DNA from: Microvirga lupini
GTDB lineage: Bacteria; Pseudomonadota; Alphaproteobacteria; Rhizobiales; Beijerinckiaceae
Length of the DNA: 64,000 nucleotides
Direction of reading: 5' to 3'
Assembly: GCF_014191055.1 (NCBI RefSeq)
Contig: NZ_JACHWB010000003.1
Span: forward strand, 186,001-250,000
The translations under genes and the position numbers were made by a program. The notes beneath the pieces were generated by a model. The model was not told the origin of the DNA, did not search any database, and saw nothing but the letters and a program-made list of their open reading frames with translations. This document shows, in pieces, positions 1 through 9,111 of the stretch; within the stretch, counting starts at the first letter, position 1; each line of letters starts with the position of its first letter.

Positions 1-742
1 CGTTGACGGCCATGCGCTCGATCACCCAGTTCCGGCGCTCGATCGCGGCCTTGCGCTGGCGGAACGGGTGGTAGTTGTTGGGGCCCTTCGGGAGCGCCGC
101 GATATAGGCGGCTTCCGCAATGCTCAGTTCGTGGATCGACTTGCCGAAATAGTCGAGGGCGGCCGCCGCAATGCCATGAAGATTACGTCCCGGGGTTAGG
201 GTCCCGAGGAAGATCTCGTTGAGGTAGAGTTCAAGAATCTTGTCCTTCGAGAAGGTCGATTCCATGCGTAGCGCGATCAGCGCCTCACGAATCTTACGCT
301 CATAGCTGCGCTCGTTGCCGACGAGGAAGTTCTTGGCCACCTGCTGGGTGATGGTGGAAGCGCCCTGCTCCCGCGCCCCGCCCGAGCGCAGGTTGATCAC
401 GATGGCGCGCATCAGCCCTTCCGGGTCGATGCCCGGGTGCTTGTAGAAGTTCTTGTCCTCGGCCGACAGGAAGGCCCCGATCACGAGCTTGGGCACGGAA
501 TCGATCGGCACATAGAGCCGGCGCTCGCGGGCATATTCGGCGATCAGGCTGCCGTCCGACGCGTGGATCCGCGTCATCACCGGCGGCTCGTAATTCGCGA
601 GCTGGGCGTGATCCGGCAGATCCTTCGAATAGAACCAGAATCCATAAGCGAGCCCGACAGCGCCGATCAGGAAGAAGATCGCTCCAACGCTGAAGAGGAA
701 GCCGAAAAATCGTAGGACAAACCGCATCCGAAGGTATTCCAT
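1..742 (-). CDS. mrcA: Penicillin-binding protein 1A, N-terminal part (partial)
   Basis: Bifunctional peptidoglycan synthase that polymerises glycan strands and cross-links them in the periplasm. Only the N-terminal ~247 residues are inside the window; the rest runs off the left edge. The start is MEYLRMRFVLRFFG, followed by one hydrophobic membrane anchor and then a glycosyltransferase 51 domain. Visible motifs are SAEDKNFYKHPGID (catalytic Glu region), QGASTITQQVAKN and ERKIREALIALRME. It lies about 95 nt downstream of the amidase gene on the same strand, an arrangement common in alphaproteobacteria. The transpeptidase domain cannot be seen here. Confidence 0.9.
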   Translation of the reverse strand, partial: MEYLRMRFVLRFFGFLFSVGAIFFLIGAVGLAYGFWFYSKDLPDHAQLANYEPPVMTRIHASDGSLIAEYARERRLYVPIDSVPKLVIGAFLSAEDKNFYKHPGIDPEGLMRAIVINLRSGGAREQGASTITQQVAKNFLVGNERSYERKIREALIALRMESTFSKDKILELYLNEIFLGTLTPGRNLHGIAAAALDYFGKSIHELSIAEAAYIAALPKGPNNYHPFRQRKAAIERRNWVIERMAVN

Positions 743-837
743 GACGGCGCCTTCAGGCGCCCGTTTATATCGATCTTGAAACGCGGACCCTCGTTATCCG
801 ATGAATCGCGCCCCCGCTACGGGTATCCACACTCATT

Positions 838-2082
838 CTATGGTAAAACTGCGGCAGCGCCCCTCCGGGCGAACCGGGTAGCGAAGAAACGATCGACGGC
901 ATTCGACATGGCCGAGACCATCTTGGCCCGCCATTCCTCGGACATCAACAAATCTAAGTCTTTTTGGCTCGACAGATAGCCAAGTTCGACAAGAACGGAC
1001 GGAACGTCGTGGGCCCGCAGAACCTGGAAGCGCGCCTGCCGGTGCGGGTTCTTGTTGAGGCGTGCGACAGAATCGAACTCGCCCACAAGACGGGAAGCGA
1101 AGCCGTGGGAGAAGCCGCGGGTTTCACGAAGCGTCAGGTCCATCAGGATGTCGGACACGTCGTCCGGCATGTCGCCCGACTCGACGCCCGCCACCGCGTC
1201 GGCCTTGTTCTCGCGATCGGCCAGCCGTGCGGAATCCGCGTCCGACGCCCGCTCGGACCCGGTATAGACCGTCAGGCCCCGCACATCCTGCCCGCCTGAG
1301 ATCGAGTCCGCGTGGATGGAGATGAAGAGATCGGCCTGGGCAGAGCGAGCGGCCCGCACCCGGTCGCCGAGGGAGACGAACACGTCATGGTCGCGGGTCA
1401 TGAGCACCTTGTAGCGCCCGCCGTCCTCAAGCTTCTTCCTCAGCCGCTGGGCAAAGGAGAGCACCAGATCCTTCTCGGCCACGCTGCCCGAAGAAGCTGC
1501 CGCACCCGGATCGATGCCGCCGTGGCCTGGATCGATCATGATCACCGGGCGAGCATCCTTGGCAGCCTGCACGACCGGCGCAGGGCTATCCTTGGCCGGA
1601 GCGGCGCTCTCCAAGGCCGCCTTGCGGAACTCCTCCCGATCGACGCGGGAGAGCTCGATGGTCAGGATCGTGGCGGCGCCCGTCGCGTCCGGAGCGGTCG
1701 TCAGGCCGGACACGACCGCAGGCTGCGCCAACTCCATCACCACCCGCGAGCGTCCCGGCGCGAAAAGTCCGTAGCGGTAGGAGGCGATGAGCCCTTCCTT
1801 GCCGCGTCCGGCCTCGGCCGGAAGATGGAAGGCCACCTCCGGCAGGTCGATGATCAGCCGATCCGGGCGTTCCATGAGTGAGACCTGCGCCGTGACCGGC
1901 TTCGAGAGGGTCACCTTGAACCGGGTCTTCCCGCCGTCCGTCTCAACAGTAGCGGCTGCCGCGATGACCGGGGTTGCGGGCTTCGCGCCATCTCCTGCAG
2001 CCCAGGCACGCCCCGCCCCGGCAGCGAGGATGATCGCCACGAGGCACGCGCCGACAAAGCGTATGAGGAGGGAAAGAGGCAT
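838..2082 (-). CDS. amiC: N-acetylmuramoyl-L-alanine amidase with AMIN domain
   Basis: Periplasmic zinc amidase that cleaves the bond between N-acetylmuramic acid and the stem peptide, used in daughter-cell separation. The 414-residue product has a signal peptide ending near AGAGRAWA, an N-terminal AMIN domain (about 40-150) for septal targeting, and a C-terminal Amidase_3 domain. Visible motifs are VIMIDPGHGGIDPGA (zinc His), FISIHADS and PSVLVELGYLSS (catalytic Glu). It is followed on the same strand by the PBP1A gene, so the two probably form a cell-wall operon. It is transcribed divergently from rne. The amiC symbol is by domain architecture. Confidence 0.9.
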   Translation of the reverse strand: MPLSLLIRFVGACLVAIILAAGAGRAWAAGDGAKPATPVIAAAATVETDGGKTRFKVTLSKPVTAQVSLMERPDRLIIDLPEVAFHLPAEAGRGKEGLIASYRYGLFAPGRSRVVMELAQPAVVSGLTTAPDATGAATILTIELSRVDREEFRKAALESAAPAKDSPAPVVQAAKDARPVIMIDPGHGGIDPGAAASSGSVAEKDLVLSFAQRLRKKLEDGGRYKVLMTRDHDVFVSLGDRVRAARSAQADLFISIHADSISGGQDVRGLTVYTGSERASDADSARLADRENKADAVAGVESGDMPDDVSDILMDLTLRETRGFSHGFASRLVGEFDSVARLNKNPHRQARFQVLRAHDVPSVLVELGYLSSQKDLDLLMSEEWRAKMVSAMSNAVDRFFATRFARRGAAAVLP

Positions 2083-2688
2083 CGCTGATCGCTGGTTTTG
2101 AGCGTCCTTCCTATACTCTTAGGCGCCGCTTGGTTAACGGAACCTCACGCCGGGAGGCACTTTGCTGAGACTCTGTTGCATTCATGGCACAGTGAGACAG
2201 CATCTTGCCAAATGCCCCATTCGATCTGTAATGATCTTGATCCCGTCCGGCATGGCCGAATCTGACGGCGGCTCCAAGGGAGACGGTTGTGTTGACCGAT
2301 CCTTCAGGGACCGCCTCACCATCGACAGGCTCACGGACAGGATCACAGGGCGACGCCTGTCGCCACTCGCCGATGGCCGGCTCAGCCGGCCCATCGATAT
2401 CTACGAAAGGGCCGTCTCGAATGGTTGCACACACGAAGTCAGCTATGACCTTCGTTTCTGCATCGTTCGAATCGCGCGCATCCCTTCGCGCACGCCCCAG
2501 CACCACCCTTTCCGGCTCCGTGCCGGCCCAATTCAACCCAGAATGCGCCCCAACGCGGCGCAGGATGGCGATCGACAGCACTCCGAACGCAATTTCAGCC
2601 CGCCGCCTTTATCCGCGGCGTGCCTTACCGCCCACAATGCGGCCCCTGCCTCAGGTCCTGCCCTCGATCGCCATGTCGAGAGTTCAAC
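2083..2688 (+). promoter_or_regulatory. Divergent amiC/rne region with structured rne leader
   Basis: About 600 bases lie between the amidase start and the RNase E start. No convincing gene is present. Two compact hairpins are visible: ggcgac-gcct-gtcgcc at 2349-2364, and a longer one at 2371-2396 built around gccggc-tca-gccggc with flanking cgatgg/ccatcg pairing. RNase E mRNAs in proteobacteria commonly have long structured leaders that mediate autoregulation. Reading this as such a leader is inference; no transcription start was identified. Confidence 0.4.
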
Positions 2689-5391
2689 ATGGCAAACAAG
2701 ATGCTCATCGATGCCTCCCACCCGGAAGAAACCCGGGTCGTGGTGGTACGCGGTCAGAAGGTCGAAGAATTCGACTTCGAATCCGCTAACCGGAAGCAGT
2801 TGCGCGGGAATATCTATCTCGCCAAGGTCACCCGGGTCGAACCGTCTCTCCAGGCGGCCTTTGTGGAATACGGCGGAAACCGCCACGGGTTCCTCGCTTT
2901 CAGCGAAATCCATCCCGATTACTACCAGATCCCGGTCGCTGACCGGCAGGCGCTGCTCGAAGCCGAGGCGGAAGCTCAAGCCGAGGAGGAGCACGAAGAG
3001 GAGAGGCGCAGCAACCGTGGCCGCCGCCGCCGGTCCTCGCAACGCCGCGCCCAGAATGATGAGACCGTCGTCTCGACCGAAGCCGAGGCGGGCACCGAGG
3101 AAGGCGTCGAGGCCGCTCCCGAAGGCCTGTCGTCCGGCGCCGCCGAAGGCACCGAATCCCTCGGTGAGACCGGTCCTACAGAGGCATCTGAAGCTGCGGC
3201 CCCGACCGAGGGCGCCATTCCCGAAGAGGGCGCTGGAGAAGACGCACTCGAGGCGGTCGAGGGATCGGCCCATATCGAAGCGCCGCAGGCTGACCAGGAG
3301 CCGGAAGACACCGAGGCTCGCACGACCGAAGACGATACGGACGCTGACGACGAGGATGAGTCCGACGAGGACGAGGACGACGTCGAGGAGCACGAGATCG
3401 TCGAGCAGCTCGGCGGCGACGACGCCATCGAGGATCTGCCCCCGCGCCGGCGCACCCCGCGCAAGCAGTACAAGATCCAGGAAGTCATCAAGCGCCGCCA
3501 GATCCTGCTGGTCCAGGTCGTCAAGGAGGAGCGCGGCAACAAGGGCGCGGCTCTCACCACCTACCTGTCGCTCGCCGGCCGCTATTCGGTGCTCATGCCT
3601 AACACGGGCCGGGGCGGCGGCATCTCGCGTAAAATCACCAATGCGGCCGACCGCAAGCGCCTGAAGGAGATCGCCCAGGAGCTGGAGGTGCCGGATGGAA
3701 TGGGCATCATCCTGCGCACGGCCGGTGCCTCGCGCACCAAGCCCGAGATCAAGCGGGACTATGAATACCTGATGCGCCTGTGGGAGAGCGTGCGCGAGCT
3801 GACCCTGAAGTCCGCTGCCCCGGCTCTCGTGTACGAGGAAGGTTCCCTCATCAAGCGCGCCATCCGCGACCTCTACAACAAGGACATCGACGACGTGATG
3901 GTCGCCGGTGAGGACGGCTATCGCGAGGCCAAGGACTTCATGCGCATGCTCATGCCGAGCCATGCCAAGCTGGTCCAGCCTTACCGCGACCCGCAGCCGC
4001 TCTTTGCCAAGTTCGGCGTCGAGGCTCAGCTCGACGCCATGTTCTCGAATGTGGTGACGCTGAAATCAGGCGGCTATCTGGTCATCAATCCGACGGAAGC
4101 GCTCGTCTCCATCGACGTGAACTCCGGCCGCTCCACCCGCGAGCACAATATCGAGGACACGGCCCTTCGCACGAACCTCGAAGCCGCGGAGGAAATCGCC
4201 CGCCAGCTGCGCCTTCGCGATCTCGCCGGCCTCATCGTCATCGACTTCATCGACATGGAGGAGAAGCGGAACAACCGCGCGGTCGAGAAGAAGCTGAACG
4301 AGTGCCTGAAGAACGACCGTGCCCGCATCCAGGTGGGCCGCATCTCCCCGTTCGGCCTGCTCGAGATGTCGCGCCAGCGCATCCGCACCGGCGTGCTCGA
4401 ATCCTCCTCGATCCCCTGCCCGCACTGCGCCGGCACCGGCTTCGTGCGCTCGACTCCGTCGGTCGCCCTCCAGGTACTGCGCTCGATCGAGGAAACTCTC
4501 ATCAAGAATTCGGGCTACAACCTCGTGGTCCGCACCAGGATGGAGGCGGCCTTCTACATCCTGAACCAGAAGCGCATTCATCTGCGCGAGCTGGAGAGCC
4601 GTTTCGGCGTGGCGATCTCCATCGTGGCCGACGACACCCTGCAGGGCCACACCACCTACGCCATCGACCGTGGTGACCCGGCCCTGAAGCTGGAGCACAA
4701 GTCGGCCGCGACCGGCATCCAGATCGACGCCATCGTGCCGATCGACGAGCCTGTCGAGGAGGATGAGGTCGAGACCGAAGAGGAGACCGCCGAGGACATT
4801 CAGGCCGCTGGCGAAGAGCGCAGTGAGCAGGGCGAGAGCGAAGGCGACCGCCGCCGCCGCCGCCGCCGTCGTCGCCGTCGGGGCCGCGACCGCGAGGCCT
4901 TCGCCGGAGCCGACCAAGGCGACGAGAGCGCCGAGGGCGACGAATCTGAAGGCGAGTCCGGCGACGAAGAGGCAGAGGCCCAAACCTCCGAAGCCGAGGC
5001 TGCATCGGCCGAGGCCGGCGAATCCGATGAGGAGCGCGGCGGACGCCGCCGCCGTCGCGGCCGCCGCGGCGGTCGTGGGCGCGGCCGTGACGAGACCGTC
5101 GAGTTCGCCCAGGAGGAAGGCTTCGTCACCCCCGATCAGACGGAGGCGGCACCCGCTTCCGACGAGGTCGCTCCCGCTGTGGCCCAGTCCGTGACCGAGG
5201 CTCCCAAGCCGGTCGCCGAGGAAGAGCGCATCGTGGCTCCGCAGCAGCCCGTGGCCGAGGAGCCCGCCGCTCCCGCCCCGGTCATCCCGGAGCCCGAGCC
5301 GGTCGCCGTGGTGCTGACCCCGCCTGACCCGGAGCGCCCCAAGCGCGCCGGCTGGTGGTCCAAGGCCAAGTCGGTCCTGAGCGGATCGTAA
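2689..5391 (+). CDS. rne: Ribonuclease E (RNase E/G family)
   Basis: Endoribonuclease initiating mRNA decay and rRNA maturation and scaffold of the degradosome. The 900-residue product starts at MANKMLIDASHPEE, the usual alphaproteobacterial start; in-frame codons upstream encode no family sequence. The S1 domain is split by a long acidic, low-complexity insert at about residues 91-260, typical of alphaproteobacterial RNase E. The catalytic core shows LVSIDVNSGRST and GLIVIDFIDMEE (metal-binding Asp residues) and the zinc-link CPHCAGTGF. The C-terminal half is a disordered scaffold with alternating acidic stretches and Arg-rich runs (RRRRRRRRRR near 4851), probably RNA- and partner-binding. 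A strong terminator follows 9 nt after the stop. Confidence 0.95.
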   Translation: MANKMLIDASHPEETRVVVVRGQKVEEFDFESANRKQLRGNIYLAKVTRVEPSLQAAFVEYGGNRHGFLAFSEIHPDYYQIPVADRQALLEAEAEAQAEEEHEEERRSNRGRRRRSSQRRAQNDETVVSTEAEAGTEEGVEAAPEGLSSGAAEGTESLGETGPTEASEAAAPTEGAIPEEGAGEDALEAVEGSAHIEAPQADQEPEDTEARTTEDDTDADDEDESDEDEDDVEEHEIVEQLGGDDAIEDLPPRRRTPRKQYKIQEVIKRRQILLVQVVKEERGNKGAALTTYLSLAGRYSVLMPNTGRGGGISRKITNAADRKRLKEIAQELEVPDGMGIILRTAGASRTKPEIKRDYEYLMRLWESVRELTLKSAAPALVYEEGSLIKRAIRDLYNKDIDDVMVAGEDGYREAKDFMRMLMPSHAKLVQPYRDPQPLFAKFGVEAQLDAMFSNVVTLKSGGYLVINPTEALVSIDVNSGRSTREHNIEDTALRTNLEAAEEIARQLRLRDLAGLIVIDFIDMEEKRNNRAVEKKLNECLKNDRARIQVGRISPFGLLEMSRQRIRTGVLESSSIPCPHCAGTGFVRSTPSVALQVLRSIEETLIKNSGYNLVVRTRMEAAFYILNQKRIHLRELESRFGVAISIVADDTLQGHTTYAIDRGDPALKLEHKSAATGIQIDAIVPIDEPVEEDEVETEEETAEDIQAAGEERSEQGESEGDRRRRRRRRRRRGRDREAFAGADQGDESAEGDESEGESGDEEAEAQTSEAEAASAEAGESDEERGGRRRRRGRRGGRGRGRDETVEFAQEEGFVTPDQTEAAPASDEVAPAVAQSVTEAPKPVAEEERIVAPQQPVAEEPAAPAPVIPEPEPVAVVLTPPDPERPKRAGWWSKAKSVLSGS

Positions 5392-5400
5392 GAACAAACA

Positions 5401-5429
5401 GAAATGCCCGGCTCAGTGCCGGGCATTTC
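5401..5429 (+). terminator. Rho-independent terminator after rne
   Basis: Perfect 12-bp stem gaaatgcccggc / gccgggcatttc with a 5-nt loop, beginning 9 nt after the rne stop codon. The T-rich arm is followed by cgttt. It can be read in both directions. Confidence 0.8.
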
Positions 5430-5478
5430 CGTTTGAACTCTACACTGCTGCAGCCATCCGCTTTCTAGCAAACACTAT

Positions 5479-5582
5479 CCTCATCCTGAGAAGGTCGGGT
5501 CAGCAACCGTCTCGAAGGAGGATCCAGCGCTCTCTGGAATCTCCTTCGAGACGCAGCCTCGCGGCTGCCCCTCAGGATGAGG
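5479..5582. repeat. Nested intergenic inverted repeat (REP-like palindrome)
   Basis: The outer arms cctcatcctgag (5479-5490) and ctcaggatgagg (5571-5582) are perfect inverted repeats. Inside them cgtctcgaaggag (5508-5520) pairs with ctccttcgagacg (5541-5553), with a ccag/ctgg core. This CTCATCCTGAG...CTCAGGATGAG pattern resembles dispersed intergenic palindromes known in Hyphomicrobiales genomes. It lies between the rne terminator and the 3' end of the convergent aminotransferase gene, as expected for a REP-type element. Confidence 0.7.
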
Positions 5583-5646
5583 TTGGTGGGTTAAAGCGAA
5601 GAAAGCATGGATCACCGGCAAAAGGCCGATCATGACGGGAGCTGTG

Positions 5647-6828
5647 CTACTTCAACCACCCCTTCAGCCGCGCCACGGTCTCGTGGCAATCGTTCTCGGA
5701 ACCGGCGAAGGACAGGCGCAGATAGTGTGAACCCTCGATCGGGTCGAAATCCAGGCCTGGCGTCGCGGCCACTCCCGCCTCCTCAAGCATGCGCTTCGAG
5801 AAGCCGATGGAATCGTTCGTGAAGCGGGCGATGTCGGCATAGATGTAGAAGGCTCCGTCCACCGGGTGCATCTCGGTGATGCCGACCTTGGGCAACTCCT
5901 CCAGCAGATAGGCGCGGTTGCGGGCATAGCCTGCCTTGACGGCCTCAAGTTCCTCCATGGCGTCAAACGCTGCGAGTGCCGCCACCTGCGAGAGATAGGG
6001 CGGCGAGATGTAGAGGTTTTGCGCCAGACGCTCGATAGGCCGCACCAGCCGCTCGGGCACCACGATCCAGCCGATGCGCCAGCCGGTCATGCAATAGTAT
6101 TTCGAGAACGAATTGATCACCACCGCATCGTCGTCCGAGGTGAGTGCGGTCGAGGCCGGCTCGCCGTAGGTCAGGCCGTGATAGATCTCGTCGGAGACGA
6201 ACCACAGGCCGAGTCGGCGGCAGGTCTCGCCTAGCCCGGCCAGCGCCTTGCGGCCGATCATGGTGCCGGAGGGGTTCGCCGGGCTCATGGCCAGAATGCC
6301 GTGCAGGGGCTTCTCCGCATGGGCCTTTTCGATGGCCTCGGCGGTCATGATCCAGCCGTCCGCCTTGGCGAGCGGGATCGTCACCGGCTCGATGCCGAGC
6401 GCCTCCAGGATGTTGCGGTAGGCCGGATAGCCCGGCGCCGTGATCGCCACACGCTGGCCCTGATCGAAGAGGCTTAAGAATGCCAGCACGAACCCTGCCG
6501 AGGAACCGGTGGTGACCACCACCCGCTCCGGCGCGATGCTCACCCCATAGGTGTCGCGGTAATGCCGGGCAATCCGCTCGCGCAGGGCGGACATGCCCAG
6601 CGCCTCCGTATAGCCGATACGGCCAAGATCCAAAGCTGCCTTCGCGGCCTCGCGGGCGGCCCGGGGCGCGGGCGCCGACGGCTGGCCCACCTCCATGTGG
6701 ATCACGCTGTCCCCTCGCCGCTCCTTGGCGGCGGCCGCGCTCAGCACGTCCATGGCGAGGAACGAAGCGACGCGGTCCATGCGGCGCGCGATGAGAGGCG
6801 AACGGAGATCGGCGGATGATTTGGTCAT
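5647..6828 (-). CDS. PLP-dependent class I/II aminotransferase
   Basis: Fold-type I aminotransferase of the aspartate aminotransferase superfamily, about 393 residues from the start MTKSSADLRSP. An in-frame ATG 12 codons upstream (6864) is possible but family members align from the chosen start. Visible features are the glycine-rich APGYPAYRN region, SPANPSG (Asn185), SDEIYHG (Asp213 binding the pyridine nitrogen) and NSFSKYYCMTGWRIGW, where Lys243 is the expected PLP Schiff-base lysine. The amino-acid substrate cannot be determined from sequence by eye. It stands alone, convergent with rne. Confidence 0.88.
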   Translation of the reverse strand: MTKSSADLRSPLIARRMDRVASFLAMDVLSAAAAKERRGDSVIHMEVGQPSAPAPRAAREAAKAALDLGRIGYTEALGMSALRERIARHYRDTYGVSIAPERVVVTTGSSAGFVLAFLSLFDQGQRVAITAPGYPAYRNILEALGIEPVTIPLAKADGWIMTAEAIEKAHAEKPLHGILAMSPANPSGTMIGRKALAGLGETCRRLGLWFVSDEIYHGLTYGEPASTALTSDDDAVVINSFSKYYCMTGWRIGWIVVPERLVRPIERLAQNLYISPPYLSQVAALAAFDAMEELEAVKAGYARNRAYLLEELPKVGITEMHPVDGAFYIYADIARFTNDSIGFSKRMLEEAGVAATPGLDFDPIEGSHYLRLSFAGSENDCHETVARLKGWLK

Positions 6829-7128
6829 GGGCAGGGTCGTATCCCGTTGCGGGAGAGGCCTCAAGACGGTTCCGTGTCTTTCCCGGCCGGAGCGCAGCGG
6901 AGGGGAAGGAAATCCATGGTATTGATCCCATGAGAGGATCCCCGTCCCGCCCCCCGGCCGCCGGGGGATGACAACCAGCCGTTATAGATAGGCGCGAAAC
7001 AAACCCGTGATTTGACGCCGCCCTCCTCAAGCCGCTAACTCGCGATAGGATAGACGAGTCTCAACTCCGCCTTGAACCGTGGTTAAGGAGCGGACTTGTT
7101 TCAAGGAATTCTCCGCAAAGGACCCAAT

Positions 7129-7908
7129 ATGCGCTCTTCGCTTCTCAAAATCGGCCAGGCTGTGGCCCTGCTCGGCACATTGGCCATGGCTCCCGCCGCT
7201 ATGGCACAGAGCCCGGTCTTCACCGAGCAGCAGAAGCAGGCCATCGGCGAGGTCGTGAAAGAATATCTCCTGAAGAATCCGGAGGTCCTGACCGAGGTGA
7301 TCTCCGAGCTGGAAAAGCGGCAGGCGGAAGCTCAGCAGGTGGCGCAGGCGGGCGCCGTGAAGGAAACTAGGCAGTCGCTCCTGAACGCCTCGCATTCCTA
7401 TGTGGTCGGAAACCCATCCGGGGACGTCACGCTTGTGGAGTTCTTCGACTACAATTGCGGCTACTGCAAGAAGGCGCTGGCCGACGTTCAGACACTCATG
7501 AAGAGCGATCCCAAGCTCCGCGTGGTCCTGAAGGACTTCCCGGTCCTCGGGCCTGATTCCGTCGAGGCGAGCCGTGTGGCTCTCGCGGTCAAGAACCAGC
7601 TCCAGGGACAGAAGCTCTTCGACTACCACGTGAAGGTCATGGACACCCGCGGCCGGGTCAACGGCGAGCGGGCCATGACCGTGGCCAAGGACATGGGCGT
7701 CGATATCGGCCGCCTGCAGAAGGACCTGGAGAGCGCCGAGATCCGCAATGCCCTCCAGGAGAACATGGCCCTGGGCGACAAGCTGAGCCTCTCCGGAACC
7801 CCTGCTTTCATCGTCGGCGAGACGGTCATCCCCGGCGCCGTCGGCCTGGAGCCCCTGAAGCAGCTCGTGGATAATGTCCGCCAGTGCGGCAAGGCGAATT
7901 GCGGGTAG
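7129..7908 (+). CDS. DsbA family thiol:disulfide oxidoreductase
   Basis: Periplasmic thioredoxin-fold protein of the DsbA/Com1 type, acting in disulfide formation or isomerisation of exported proteins. The product has 259 residues from MRSSLLKIGQ, chosen because a signal peptide (cleavage near APAAMAQ) begins there; an in-frame ATG 11 codons upstream gives a poorer signal. A helical N-terminal segment (about 30-80) precedes the thioredoxin fold with the redox motif C110-GY-C113 in DYNCGYCKK. The cis-proline loop is SGTPAF. A second Cys pair (RQCGKANC) sits at the C-terminus. It precedes aroQ-accB-accC, a common alphaproteobacterial order. Confidence 0.9.
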   Translation: MRSSLLKIGQAVALLGTLAMAPAAMAQSPVFTEQQKQAIGEVVKEYLLKNPEVLTEVISELEKRQAEAQQVAQAGAVKETRQSLLNASHSYVVGNPSGDVTLVEFFDYNCGYCKKALADVQTLMKSDPKLRVVLKDFPVLGPDSVEASRVALAVKNQLQGQKLFDYHVKVMDTRGRVNGERAMTVAKDMGVDIGRLQKDLESAEIRNALQENMALGDKLSLSGTPAFIVGETVIPGAVGLEPLKQLVDNVRQCGKANCG

Positions 7909-8140
7909 TTTCTCGGCGTCGTCCTCTGACTTGTTCCGAGGATCCACGTCTTAACCTCTCAAAAGACGTGGATAGCCGGGACCAGCCCGGCCACGAAGGG
8001 TGAAAAACGGCCCTCTGCCCTTTCGGAACCGCCGCCAAGCTTGGGAAAGCCCCGGTTTTCCCCTTTCCCCCTGCTCGCCTTTTGGCTAAGAGGGCGTTTC
8101 GGCTCCGCCTGACGGAGCTTCAAGGAACGCTCCTTATCCG

Positions 8141-8608
8141 ATGACCACCGTCTTCGTCCTCAACGGACCCAACCTCAACCTGCTCGGCCGCAGAGAGCCT
8201 CAGATCTATGGCAGCACCACGCTGGCCGATATCGAGAAGCTCGTGCGCGAGAAGGCTGAGACCCTAGGGACGGCGGTCACCTTCCGCCAGTCGAACCATG
8301 AAGGACATCTGGTCGACTGGATCCATGAAGCGGGAGCGCAGGGCGCGGGCATCGTCATCAATGCCGGCGCCTACACCCACACCTCGATCGCGCTCCGCGA
8401 TGCCATCTCCGGCAGCGGCGCTCCGACGGTCGAGATCCATTTGTCGAATGTTCATGCTCGCGAGGGCTTTCGCCATCGCTCGCTCATAGCGCCCGTCTCC
8501 GTCGGGGTGATCTGTGGTTTCGGGTCCATGAGCTACCTGCTCGGCCTGGAAGCGGTTCACCGGGTGATGGCCGAGCGGGGCCGCCAGGCGAAACCCTCCC
8601 AGCACTAG
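8141..8608 (+). CDS. aroQ: Type II 3-dehydroquinate dehydratase
   Basis: Converts 3-dehydroquinate to 3-dehydroshikimate in the shikimate pathway; cytoplasmic dodecamer in the family. The 155-residue length is typical. The signature [19 protein letters not shown] is present, with Arg18-region and the catalytic Tyr23, then [15 protein letters not shown] and [15 protein letters not shown], which carry the substrate-binding Asn and His. It is followed 27 nt later by accB; the three genes aroQ-accB-accC probably form one operon, as in many alphaproteobacteria. Confidence 0.95.
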   Translation: MTTVFVLNGPNLNLLGRREPQIYGSTTLADIEKLVREKAETLGTAVTFRQSNHEGHLVDWIHEAGAQGAGIVINAGAYTHTSIALRDAISGSGAPTVEIHLSNVHAREGFRHRSLIAPVSVGVICGFGSMSYLLGLEAVHRVMAERGRQAKPSQH

Positions 8609-8635
8609 ATCCTCAAAAAAGCAGAGGTAAGCCCC

Positions 8636-9103
8636 ATGGCCAAGGAAAACCCTTTCGATCCTGATCTCGTCCGCGAGCTGGCGAATTTGATCGCCGACAC
8701 GGATCTCAGCGAGATCGAAGTGGAGAAGGGCGACCTTCGTATCCGTGTGGCGCGCACGGTCACGGCCGCTGTCTCGGTTCCGATGGCGGCTCCCGCAGCC
8801 CCCGCACCCGTCATCGCCCCACCTCCGGCTGCCGCCGCCCCTGAGACCGCCAAGCCGGGCGCTCCCCATCCGGGCGCCGTGCTCTCCCCGATGGTCGGCA
8901 CCGCCTACCGCAAGCCGTCGCCTGACGCGAAGGCCTTCGTGGAGATCGGCTCCAAGGTGCAGGCCGGCGACAAGGTCCTGCTCGTCGAGGCTATGAAGAC
9001 CTTCAACGAGATCGTGGCGCCCCGTGCCGGCACCGTGACCGCCATCTTTGTCGAAGACGGAACTCCTGTTGAATACGGCGAACCCCTCCTCGTCATCGAG
9101 TAA
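8636..9103 (+). CDS. accB: Biotin carboxyl carrier protein of acetyl-CoA carboxylase
   Basis: Carries the biotin that shuttles CO2 between biotin carboxylase and carboxyltransferase in fatty acid synthesis. The 155 residues comprise a short N-terminal helical segment, a Pro/Ala-rich linker (about 48-80) and a C-terminal biotinyl domain with VEAMKTFNE; Lys121 is the biotinylation site. It sits directly ahead of accC with an 8-nt gap, the conserved accBC operon. Confidence 0.96.
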   Translation: MAKENPFDPDLVRELANLIADTDLSEIEVEKGDLRIRVARTVTAAVSVPMAAPAAPAPVIAPPPAAAAPETAKPGAPHPGAVLSPMVGTAYRKPSPDAKAFVEIGSKVQAGDKVLLVEAMKTFNEIVAPRAGTVTAIFVEDGTPVEYGEPLLVIE

Positions 9104-9111
9104 GGCGCGAT

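Noticed and set aside
2111..2688. Open frames upstream of rne
   Set aside because: Their composition is that of non-coding GC-rich DNA, and the known RNase E start fits at 2689.
4066..5397. Long minus-strand frame opposite rne
   Set aside because: Mirror of a GC-rich coding region, low complexity, no family motifs.
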